Shown in pieces: positions 1-6,135 of a stretch of DNA of 9,923 bases (positions are counted from its first letter, which is position 1; every line of letters starts with the position of its first letter). Under the pieces are notes generated by a model that worked only from the letters and a program-made list of their open reading frames with translations, made no database searches and was not told where the DNA came from. Made by a program: the position numbers and the translations under genes. The DNA comes from Dysgonamonadaceae bacterium (GTDB lineage: Bacteria; Bacteroidota; Bacteroidia; Bacteroidales; Azobacteroidaceae): contig JAISKG010000081.1 in assembly GCA_031261015.1 (NCBI GenBank), positions 1 to 9,923 on the forward strand. Reading direction: 5' to 3'.

Positions 1-806
1 TCTTCATTCGGAATAAAAGTATAAACTGCGACTTGATCTTCTTTTTGGAAACGATCGCTTGCAAAATAGCCGATTCCCAAATTTTCATCCACGACCATCA
101 GATAATCGTTGGCCGGCGAATTGAATGGCATACCCATTTGAGCCGGAGCCAGATACGTGTCGTTGTTGGAATTGTAGCGAGTCATAAACAAATCGTAACC
201 GCCGATCGAGCCGTGACCGTCGGAAGCATAATAAATAGTCACCCCATCTTGAAACACAAAAGGATAAGCCGCATTTTCCAACGAATCGTAAGGTAGCGGC
301 AAAGTTTTTTCGTCGATCCACTCGCCTTGGATTTTCCACTCGTTAAACAAACGTAACCGACCGTTTTCATTCGGTTTAGCAAAATAACGTTTGTCTTTCA
401 ACGGATTTTCATAAACAATTTCACTCTCTTCCCAGCTCAAAAATCCCGTTTCGCGGCTGATCCGGTAGGCTTCCAAGAAATTTTTCTTATCAATAATGAT
501 ACTGTCAATGATTTGAATATCTTCGCAGTAAGTCAGCATTCGTGCAGCACGTTCCGCACGTTGAATCAATGGATTAAGTGCATCGGCTTCTTTTGTTTGT
601 TTCTTTTTAATATAAACTTGCTGTTGTTTTTGGTAAGCCTCAATCGCCTCATCAAAAGCATATAAAGTATAAAACAGATCACCAGCCGCTTGATATTGCC
701 CATCCTGATAGCGTTTCTTCGCATCATCCAGCGTTTGCGCAGGCAAAGTAGCTGCGATGCACAGCAATAACAATATTATTTTCCAAAGAGAATTCACCTT
801 TCTCAC
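1..806 (-). CDS. Exported TPR-like / PD40 beta-propeller protein, 3' end beyond the window
   Basis: Open frame of 268 codons running off the left edge without a stop. I take GTG at 806 as the start: a TAA lies directly upstream in frame, no ATG comes before the signal peptide, and VRKVNSLWK gives a basic n-region ahead of a hydrophobic core (residues 10-22) and a likely signal peptidase site near LPAQ (21-24). GTG at 797 is the alternative. The cysteine at 16 lacks a proper lipobox, so a lipoprotein is unlikely. Residues ~26-115 are helical and rich in A, Q, K and Y, like a TPR-type repeat. From ~178 there are two PD40 (WD40-like) blades: YYASDGHGSIGGYDLFMTR (192-210) and IGYFASDR (245-252). 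In Bacteroidota this layout is found in periplasmic or outer-membrane proteins, some with a C-terminal OmpA domain; that part would lie outside the window. The exact role is unknown. A T9SS link is possible but not shown. Confidence 0.82.
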   Translation of the reverse strand, partial: MRKVNSLWKIILLLLCIAATLPAQTLDDAKKRYQDGQYQAAGDLFYTLYAFDEAIEAYQKQQQVYIKKKQTKEADALNPLIQRAERAARMLTYCEDIQIIDSIIIDKKNFLEAYRISRETGFLSWEESEIVYENPLKDKRYFAKPNENGRLRLFNEWKIQGEWIDEKTLPLPYDSLENAAYPFVFQDGVTIYYASDGHGSIGGYDLFMTRYNSNNDTYLAPAQMGMPFNSPANDYLMVVDENLGIGYFASDRFQKEDQVAVYTFIPNE

Positions 807-829
807 TTATAATCGTTTTTTGATGGATT

Positions 830-837
830 CAAAGGTA
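830..837 (-). promoter_or_regulatory. Putative -7 box for the PD40 gene
   Basis: The minus strand reads TACCTTTG, an exact match to the Bacteroidota -7 consensus TAnnTTTG, ending 23 bp before the GTG at 806. No good TTTG is seen at the expected -33 distance, so the call rests on the -7 box and its position. It lies only 8 bp from the -33 element of the oppositely directed mscS promoter. Confidence 0.5.
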
Positions 838-845
838 GTGATTTT

Positions 846-877
846 TTTGGAAAGTCGAATGATTAGTTCTACATTTG
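846..877 (+). promoter_or_regulatory. Putative sigma-ABfr-type promoter for the mscS-like gene
   Basis: A -33 element TTTG (846-849) and a -7 element TACATTTG (870-877) are separated by 20 bp. This fits the known Bacteroides consensus TTTG / TAnnTTTG in both sequence and spacing. Transcription would begin near 882-885, giving a leader of about 20 nt that is almost entirely A-rich before the ATG at 903. It is the best-matched promoter in the window. Confidence 0.65.
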
Positions 878-902
878 CAAGAAAAAAAATTAAACTTCGA
901 TT

Positions 903-1748
903 ATGCTCTCATTCAAAGACTTCAATTTCAGCCACGCTTCTTGGTCGGATATTGCCGACATGCTACTCCACGAATCCATCCATTTCGGCCTTAAATTAGG
1001 CGCCTGTATCCTTATTTATCTTATCGGACGACGGATTATCAAGTATATTAATATGGCTATCAGCCGATTGATGAATAACCGGGAATTTGACCCGTCGGTA
1101 GCTTCTTTCCTGAAAAGTTTGATTAATATTGTGCTCACGGCGGCCTTGCTGATCATGATTATCAATATTTTGGGAGTCGGCAACAGTTCGTTTGTCGCGC
1201 TTCTGGCTTCGATCGGCGTGGCGTTGGGTATGGCGCTCAGCGGAACGTTACAGAATTTTTCCGGAGGAGTGATGATTCTGTTATTCAAGCCTTACCGCGT
1301 AGGAGATTACATTTTAGCACAAGGTCAGGAAGGAACGGTCAAGGAAATCCAAATTTTCAATACGGTGATTATTACAGCTGATAACCGGACGATTTTTATT
1401 CCGAACGGAGGATTAAGTTCCAATGTGATAGTGAATTATAATGATCAAAAGGATCGAAGAATTGAATTGGTAATTGGCATTGACTACGGGACAAATTACG
1501 ATCAAGCGAAAGCAACCATCCAGTCGATCGTTGATAAAGATTCACGGATTTTACGGGATCCAGCGCCTTTCATTGCTCTTAAAACACTGAACGAAAGTTC
1601 GGTAGATCTTGTGATTCGCGTTTGGGCAAGTACATCGGATTATTGGGCGGTATATTTCAATTTGAACGAACAGATATACAAGGTATTTGCCGATCAGGGG
1701 ATTAATATTCCGTTCCCGCAAATGACTGTACATCTGGCGAATAAATAA
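903..1748 (+). CDS. mscS: Small-conductance mechanosensitive channel, MscS family
   Basis: 281 residues, close to the 286 of E. coli MscS, so this is the minimal three-helix form without the extra domains of larger paralogues. Inner-membrane channel that opens under membrane tension to release solutes during osmotic downshock. Hydrophobic segments lie at ~27-49, ~68-91 and ~97-128. The third is the Gly/Ala-rich pore helix (ASIGVALGMALSGTLQNF, 102-119). The soluble beta domain follows, with KPYRVGDYI (129-137), the segment EGTVKEI (143-149) and FIPNG (165-169). The C-terminus has the family hallmark GINIPFPQMTVHL (266-278), matching the PFPQ signature of MscS. The gene stands alone on the plus strand with its own promoter, and its stop is 4 bp from that of convergent ruvC. 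The family is secure; one-to-one orthology with E. coli MscS is inferred from length and layout. Confidence 0.93.
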   Translation: MLSFKDFNFSHASWSDIADMLLHESIHFGLKLGACILIYLIGRRIIKYINMAISRLMNNREFDPSVASFLKSLINIVLTAALLIMIINILGVGNSSFVALLASIGVALGMALSGTLQNFSGGVMILLFKPYRVGDYILAQGQEGTVKEIQIFNTVIITADNRTIFIPNGGLSSNVIVNYNDQKDRRIELVIGIDYGTNYDQAKATIQSIVDKDSRILRDPAPFIALKTLNESSVDLVIRVWASTSDYWAVYFNLNEQIYKVFADQGINIPFPQMTVHLANK

Positions 1749-1752
1749 ACTC

Positions 1753-2310
1753 TTACTGCTTCACCCGTTTTTCATTTTTATTGATAAAATCTTTCCAGCT
1801 TCGATACGGAGTACTGGAAACAGGGTTGTTGCTCTGGAAAAAATGACAGAGCGCAGCCGCTAATCCATCAGTGGCATCCAATTGCGGTAACATATTCTCT
1901 TTCGGTATTTTAAGATAATTGCGGAGCATGTCGGCTACTTGCTCTTTAGCTGCCCGTCCGTTTCCGGTGATCGACATTTTGATTTTCAAGGGTGCATATT
2001 CAAAAATCGGAATATCGCGCGACAAAGCAGCGGCCAGAGCCACACCTTGGGCGCGTCCCAGTTTCAGCATACTCTGCACATTTTTGCCGAAAAAAGGAGC
2101 TTCGATCGCTAATTCGTCGGGAAGAAACTCGTCGATGATGCCGATGACGCGTTCAAAAATGCGGCGAAGGCGTAAATATTGGTCGTCGTATTTGTTAAGT
2201 TCCAAAACGCCCATGGCCATTAGAGAAGGCTTATTATCAGTGACTTTGAGTAATCCGTAGCCCATTACATTAGTTCCCGGGTCGATGCCTAAAATGATTT
2301 TTTCTTTCAT
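1753..2310 (-). CDS. ruvC: Holliday junction resolvase RuvC
   Basis: 185 residues, slightly above the usual ~170-175. RuvC is the dimeric endonuclease that nicks Holliday junctions symmetrically together with RuvAB in recombination repair. The RNase H-like fold shows the four metal-binding acids: D10 in ILGIDPGT, E70 in [11 protein letters not shown], and D145 and D148 in [34 protein letters not shown] (104-125, interrupted here only by normal variation) corresponds to the DNA-contacting region of the family. The ATG at 2310 is chosen because the protein then begins [13 protein letters not shown], the expected N-terminus; a longer frame to 2439 would lie inside the PAP2 gene. One base separates the PAP2 stop from this start, so translational coupling is likely. 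No ruvA or ruvB is in view. It is the last gene of the minus-strand cluster. Confidence 0.96.
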   Translation of the reverse strand: MKEKIILGIDPGTNVMGYGLLKVTDNKPSLMAMGVLELNKYDDQYLRLRRIFERVIGIIDEFLPDELAIEAPFFGKNVQSMLKLGRAQGVALAAALSRDIPIFEYAPLKIKMSITGNGRAAKEQVADMLRNYLKIPKENMLPQLDATDGLAAALCHFFQSNNPVSSTPYRSWKDFINKNEKRVKQ

Positions 2311-2311
2311 T

Positions 2312-3082
2312 TCAAAAACTATAAGCAAATACAAAACCAATATTCCCTTGATTATACGACGGATACAAAAACGTCCGCAAAGGTTTTTTCGAATCTTTAT
2401 TCCACAACTTTTGCAAATAAGGATAAGTCCAATACACAATTTTCGTAGAAAGAATGCCGACTCCCGCTCCTGCCACTATATCGCTGAGCCAGTGACGGTT
2501 ATTGAAAATTCGCGAAGCTCCGATCAGACTCGCCATCGTGTAACCGCCTACGCTTATCCAAGGAGATTGGTCGTTATATTCCTGATACAGAAATTCTGCC
2601 GCCACAAAAGCGGTCGCCGTGTGGCCGGACGGGAAAGAATTTTTGGCGCTCCCGTCGGGGCGAGTGCGCGAAGTCGTGTGTTTGATTGTATAAACGGCGC
2701 CCGTTTCTACCAAATTACTCAAACCGTAAAGAATAACCATATCTTTCAGTTTGTGCGTACTTTTTACGCCTGCAAGATTCAGAGTGAAAGCCGCGACGGC
2801 CGGCGAAAATTGAAAATAATCGTCTAATTTGTGTTGAAATGGGTAACCACGCTTATCCAACTCGCTCTGTGTAGAAGTATCTAAGTCTTTTAAATACTTG
2901 TTTTCCAAGGACATCAATCCATAAGTGAGCATCGATGAGGATATGGCTATCTTCGCCGTCATTTTCACAGGAAAAGATTTGCCTTTCAATTCCACAAGAC
3001 TATCGGATGAAGCAGTTTCTTGTGCACGAAGTAAAGATCGAACACACAATAAAATCAGTATAAAAATCAGGAATCTGAGCAT
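2312..3082 (-). CDS. PAP2-superfamily membrane-associated phosphatase
   Basis: 256 residues with an N-terminal signal peptide or anchor (hydrophobic 3-18, then LLRAQ at 17-21). All three PAP2 phosphatase motifs are intact: K134-x6-R141P142 (KHTTSRTRP), P151-S-G-H154 ([10 protein letters not shown]), and S190R191-x5-H197-x3-D201 ([12 protein letters not shown]). H197 would be the nucleophile and H154 the acid/base, so the enzyme should be active, facing the periplasm. Flanking hydrophobic stretches at ~93-105, ~115-131, ~156-166, ~176-190 and ~201-221 suggest membrane association. Candidate substrates from the family are phosphatidylglycerophosphate, phosphatidic acid, undecaprenyl diphosphate and lipid A phosphates; the sequence does not choose between them. 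Its ATG abuts the HAD stop (TAAATG) and its stop is 1 bp before ruvC, so it is tightly coupled to both. gpsA in the same cluster makes the phospholipid backbone, giving a weak hint of lipid substrates. Confidence 0.9.
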   Translation of the reverse strand: MLRFLIFILILLCVRSLLRAQETASSDSLVELKGKSFPVKMTAKIAISSSMLTYGLMSLENKYLKDLDTSTQSELDKRGYPFQHKLDDYFQFSPAVAAFTLNLAGVKSTHKLKDMVILYGLSNLVETGAVYTIKHTTSRTRPDGSAKNSFPSGHTATAFVAAEFLYQEYNDQSPWISVGGYTMASLIGASRIFNNRHWLSDIVAGAGVGILSTKIVYWTYPYLQKLWNKDSKKPLRTFLYPSYNQGNIGFVFAYSF

Positions 3083-3784
3083 TTACGTTCTAATTTTAGG
3101 AAATGTTATTGAGTTCCTGATCAAAGCTTCGATATTTTCGGCTAAAGCCAACATCGAAGGATACACGGCGTCGGCTCCGGATTCCCACAAAAGTTTATCG
3201 GGCAAAGGCCCTGTGTTGACGGCAATTGTAAAAATTCCGGCGGCTTTTCCCGATTCGATTCCCAAAGGTGCATTTTCGATCACAAGCGCTTCGTCTGCGC
3301 GAACGTTTCCTTTTTTCAATCCCATTAAATAAGGTTCGGGATCAGGTTTTCCTTTGGTCACATCGAAGGCGGTGACCATCAATTCACGATTGAAAAATCC
3401 GGGATAATACTGCTCGATTTTATCGAACAGCGTTTTTTGTCCCGATCCGGTGACGATGATTCGTTGCAATCCCAGCGCTTTCACTTTCTCTAACACTTCC
3501 CATGCACCCGGCATTGGCTTGGATTCGGGATATTCCAAGGCTTCGAAGCGTTTGGATTTTTGCGTATAAAGCCGTTTGATTTCTTCTTCCGTAGCTGCAC
3601 GTCCCAAATCACGATTAAAAAGCATCTCGATCGTGGAACGGCCGGTTCGTCCTTCATACAGGTAATATTCTGCTGCCGGAGCGTTGATTCCGGCAGCAGA
3701 CATTGTTTCGTACCACGCTTGAGCGTGACTGGGCATGGAGTCGTATAAAACTCCGTCCATATCGAATAAAATTGCTTTGATCAT
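3083..3784 (-). CDS. HAD-superfamily hydrolase, beta-phosphoglucomutase-like (subfamily IA)
   Basis: 233 residues, normal for this group. Start at ATG 3784 gives MIKAILFDMDGVLYDS, the usual HAD opening; the longer frame to 3928 would run into pgi and has no family similarity. Motif I is D8-M-D10 (nucleophile and acid/base), motif II T112 in IIVTGSG, motif III K146 in KGKPDPEP, and motif IV E170-N171 in VIENAPLGIESGKAAG. The alpha-helical C1 cap spans about residues 15-85. The family includes beta-phosphoglucomutase and small sugar-phosphate phosphatases, acting in the cytoplasm. Asn at 171 replaces the Asp of beta-PGM (ED to EN). I recall VIENAPLG in a recurring subfamily of HAD phosphatases, so this need not mean inactivity. 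The gene is 38 bp downstream of pgi and abuts PAP2. The substrate cannot be told from sequence; phosphatase and mutase are both possible. Confidence 0.88.
   Translation of the reverse strand: MIKAILFDMDGVLYDSMPSHAQAWYETMSAAGINAPAAEYYLYEGRTGRSTIEMLFNRDLGRAATEEEIKRLYTQKSKRFEALEYPESKPMPGAWEVLEKVKALGLQRIIVTGSGQKTLFDKIEQYYPGFFNRELMVTAFDVTKGKPDPEPYLMGLKKGNVRADEALVIENAPLGIESGKAAGIFTIAVNTGPLPDKLLWESGADAVYPSMLALAENIEALIRNSITFPKIRT
3669..3700 (-). repeat. Perfect 12-bp inverted repeat inside the HAD coding sequence
   Basis: Arms TCTGCTGCCGGA (3669-3680) and TCCGGCAGCAGA (3689-3700) are exact reverse complements with an 8-nt loop. Eight of the 12 pairs are G:C, so the mRNA could form a strong hairpin about 85-115 nt after the HAD start, over codons 29-39 (S-A-A-G ... 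P-A-A-E). No T-run follows on the minus strand, so it is not a typical intrinsic terminator. It could affect translation or mRNA stability, or be chance from Ala/Gly/Pro codons. Confidence 0.6.
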
Positions 3785-3822
3785 CGTTGGATTGTTTCGC
3801 TTTACATGCAATGACAAAGGCA

Positions 3823-5127
3823 TTAATAACCGGGTTTGTTCAATAATTTGAACATATTTTTCTTGTACGCTTCCACTCCCGGCTGATCGAAAGGATTGAC
3901 TCCCAGCAAATAACCGCTGATTCCGCAAGCGCGCTCAAAGAAATAAAGCAGTTGTCCTACGTAATTCGCGTTCAATTCGGGAACTTCGATGCGGATATTG
4001 GGAACGCCACCGTCCACGTGGGCTTGCTGGGTTCCGAGTTCCGCCATTTTATTGACGTGATCGACGCGCCGGCCGGCGAGGAAATTCAAACCGTCCAGAT
4101 CTTGCTCATCCTCCGGAACTTCGACGTGATGATCGGGCTGAGCGACGGAAATCACCGTTTCAAAAATACTCCGTTCGCCTTCCTGAATCCATTGTCCCAT
4201 TGAATGCAAATCGGTAGTGAGATCGACGGAAGCGGTGAAAATACCTTTGTGCTCTTTGCCTTCGCTTTCGCCGTAAAGTTGCTTCCACCATTCGGATACG
4301 TAATGCAATTTTGGATTAAAATTAGCCAATATCTCGATTTTTTTGCCGCTTTTGTATAATTCGTTGCGAGTTGCTGCGTAAATTGCCGCCAAATTTTCGG
4401 CAAAAGGAACATCAGAGCTTGTCGCTTTTTCCATACTTACTGCTCCTTCAACCAATTGTTTAATGTCGATTCCGGCAACGGCGACCGGCAATAATCCTAC
4501 CGGAGTGAGCACAGAAAAACGCCCACCTACATCGTCGGGAATGACGTAGGTTTTGTACCCTTCTTTGTCGGCCAAAGTGCGCAAGGCTCCGCGCGCCTTG
4601 TCGGTAATCGCTACAATACGTTCTTTCGCTTCCGCTTTTCCGGCAGCTTCTTCCAATTGTTTTTTCAAAATGCGGAAAGCCAGAGCCGGCTCGGTAGTTG
4701 TTCCGGATTTGGAAATATTAATGATTCCAAATTTCTTATTTTTCAAATAACCGGACAATTCGTACAAATAATCTTCCCCGATATTGTGACCGGCGTAAAC
4801 CACGACCGGTTTTTTATTTTCCAAAACGTCAAACGAACCCGAAAGCGCTTCGATCACGGCCTTCGCGCCCAAATAACTTCCGCCGATGCCAACGACGACA
4901 ACGACTTCGCATGTGGCGCGCAATTTATCGGCAGTAGCTTGAATATCAGCAAGGTCTGCTGAAGTGATGGAAGAGGGGAGAGGTACCCAGCCTAAAAAGT
5001 CGGAGCCTTTGCCGGTTTTTTGCTCCAATGCAAGATTGGCCGCTTCCGCCTGTTTTGCTTGTGCATATACTTGTTCTTGGGTGATAACGCCGAGAGTTTT
5101 GTCGATTTCTACTTTAATTTTTTTCAT
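3823..5127 (-). CDS. pgi: Glucose-6-phosphate isomerase
   Basis: 434 residues, the short bacterial form (Bacillus-like, ~440-450) rather than the ~550-residue proteobacterial and eukaryotic type. It interconverts glucose 6-phosphate and fructose 6-phosphate in the cytoplasm. Two SIS domains are visible: the first has [12 protein letters not shown] (79-90) and the phosphate-binding loop [10 protein letters not shown] (138-147). The second holds QLYGESEGK (283-291, with the likely catalytic Glu), H308 in TDLHSMGQ, and the signature [14 protein letters not shown] (411-424) with the catalytic Lys near 422. The [17 protein letters not shown] block (332-348) is also typical of this form. The ATG at 5127 gives [10 protein letters not shown] and follows gpsA by 12 bp, so it is co-transcribed. 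No internal promoter match is seen in that gap. With the exported amylase nearby it makes sense in starch-derived glucose use, but it is a housekeeping enzyme in any case. Confidence 0.97.
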   Translation of the reverse strand: MKKIKVEIDKTLGVITQEQVYAQAKQAEAANLALEQKTGKGSDFLGWVPLPSSITSADLADIQATADKLRATCEVVVVVGIGGSYLGAKAVIEALSGSFDVLENKKPVVVYAGHNIGEDYLYELSGYLKNKKFGIINISKSGTTTEPALAFRILKKQLEEAAGKAEAKERIVAITDKARGALRTLADKEGYKTYVIPDDVGGRFSVLTPVGLLPVAVAGIDIKQLVEGAVSMEKATSSDVPFAENLAAIYAATRNELYKSGKKIEILANFNPKLHYVSEWWKQLYGESEGKEHKGIFTASVDLTTDLHSMGQWIQEGERSIFETVISVAQPDHHVEVPEDEQDLDGLNFLAGRRVDHVNKMAELGTQQAHVDGGVPNIRIEVPELNANYVGQLLYFFERACGISGYLLGVNPFDQPGVEAYKKNMFKLLNKPGY

Positions 5128-5139
5128 TACTGTGTGTAT

Positions 5140-6135
5140 TTATTTAAATGTTTCCGTTAATTTCCGGATAGCCGGAACCGCCGATTTTCGTTCATACAGA
5201 ACGGAATAGAGTGTGTCTAAAATCGGCAGATTGACTTGATACTGTTCATTGATTTCCTTGATACATTTCGTTCCGAAATAACCTTCGGCAATCATTTCCA
5301 TTTCCAATTGAGCGGTTTTGACCGAATATCCTTTGCCGATCATCGTTCCGAAAATCCGGTTGCGACTGAAACGCGAATAAGCAGTGACTAATAAATCGCC
5401 CAAATAAACGGAATCGCAAATGTTTCGTTCCAAAGGATTTATAGAGTTGATGAAACGTTCCATTTCAACGATGGAATTAGACATGAGAATCGCCTGAAAA
5501 TTATCGCCGTATTTTAAGCCATGGCAAATTCCTGATACTATGGCATATACATTCTTTAATACGGCGGCGTATTCGATCCCTGTAACATCTTGACTGGTGG
5601 ATGTGCGGATAAAATGCGTATTAAACAGATCGGCGATCATTTTTGCCCGTTCTTCGTTGGTACATCCGATCGTCAAGTATGATAAGCGTTCCAGTGCAAC
5701 TTCTTCCGCATGGCAAGGACCTCCCAAGATCGTAATATTATCTGCCGGACAATCGTAAAATTTCATGAAATAATCGGAAATGATCATGTTTTCGTCCGGG
5801 ACAATGCCTTTGATGGCCGACACAAGGACTTTATCTTTCAACGAAACATGCAGTTTTTCCAAATGCTGTTTCAAAAAAGGAGAAGGAGTCGCCCAAATCA
5901 GCGTATCGCAATTTTCAACAATTTCGTTGATGTTGTCGTAAAAACAGATATTCTCAACGTTGAAATTCGCGCTGGTCAGATAATAAGGATTGTGTCCCAG
6001 CCGTTTAAATTCTTCGATTTGTTCGGGGCGGCGCATATACCAACTGAAATTGGTTTGCGTCATGGAAATAATTTTGGCAATAGCGGTCGCCCAGCTTCCA
6101 CCGCCCATGATGCCTATTCTACCGGGTATATTCAT
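5140..6135 (-). CDS. gpsA: Glycerol-3-phosphate dehydrogenase [NAD(P)+]
   Basis: 331 residues, the normal length. Reduces dihydroxyacetone phosphate to sn-glycerol 3-phosphate, the backbone for phospholipid synthesis, in the cytoplasm. The Rossmann dinucleotide loop is GIMGGGSWATAIA (8-20). Further family blocks are SAIKG (106-110, a conserved Lys), ILGGPCHAEEVA (136-147), the catalytic Lys K194 in YAAVLKNVYAI, and the substrate-binding block GDLLVTAYSRFSRNR (246-260). The C-terminal helical domain is complete. The ATG at 6135 overlaps the lysS TGA by four bases (ATGA, 6132-6135), a clear sign of translational coupling and support for this start. It lies between lysS and pgi; my recollection is that lysS-gpsA-pgi order recurs in Bacteroidales, but I could not check that here. 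Confidence 0.97.
   Translation of the reverse strand: MNIPGRIGIMGGGSWATAIAKIISMTQTNFSWYMRRPEQIEEFKRLGHNPYYLTSANFNVENICFYDNINEIVENCDTLIWATPSPFLKQHLEKLHVSLKDKVLVSAIKGIVPDENMIISDYFMKFYDCPADNITILGGPCHAEEVALERLSYLTIGCTNEERAKMIADLFNTHFIRTSTSQDVTGIEYAAVLKNVYAIVSGICHGLKYGDNFQAILMSNSIVEMERFINSINPLERNICDSVYLGDLLVTAYSRFSRNRIFGTMIGKGYSVKTAQLEMEMIAEGYFGTKCIKEINEQYQVNLPILDTLYSVLYERKSAVPAIRKLTETFK

Noticed and set aside
757..999. 80-codon plus-strand open frame spanning the divergent spacer
   Set aside because: It covers the start of the PD40 gene, both promoters and the start of mscS in another frame. The product looks random.
2311..2439. 43-codon N-terminal extension of ruvC
   Set aside because: It lies wholly in the PAP2 gene, and the family start [13 protein letters not shown] begins at 2310.
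2285..2827. 180-codon plus-strand open frame across ruvC and PAP2
   Set aside because: Antisense to two genes with complete catalytic motifs. Its translation is Arg/Ser/Ile-rich with no recognisable domain.
3785..3928. 48-codon N-terminal extension of the HAD gene
   Set aside because: It would overlap the pgi C-terminus, and HAD proteins start just before the DxD motif as at 3784.
4067..4078. Self-complementary CGCCGGCCGGCG in pgi
   Set aside because: It encodes the conserved LAGRR segment. With no loop and GC-rich Ala/Gly/Arg codons it is most simply chance.
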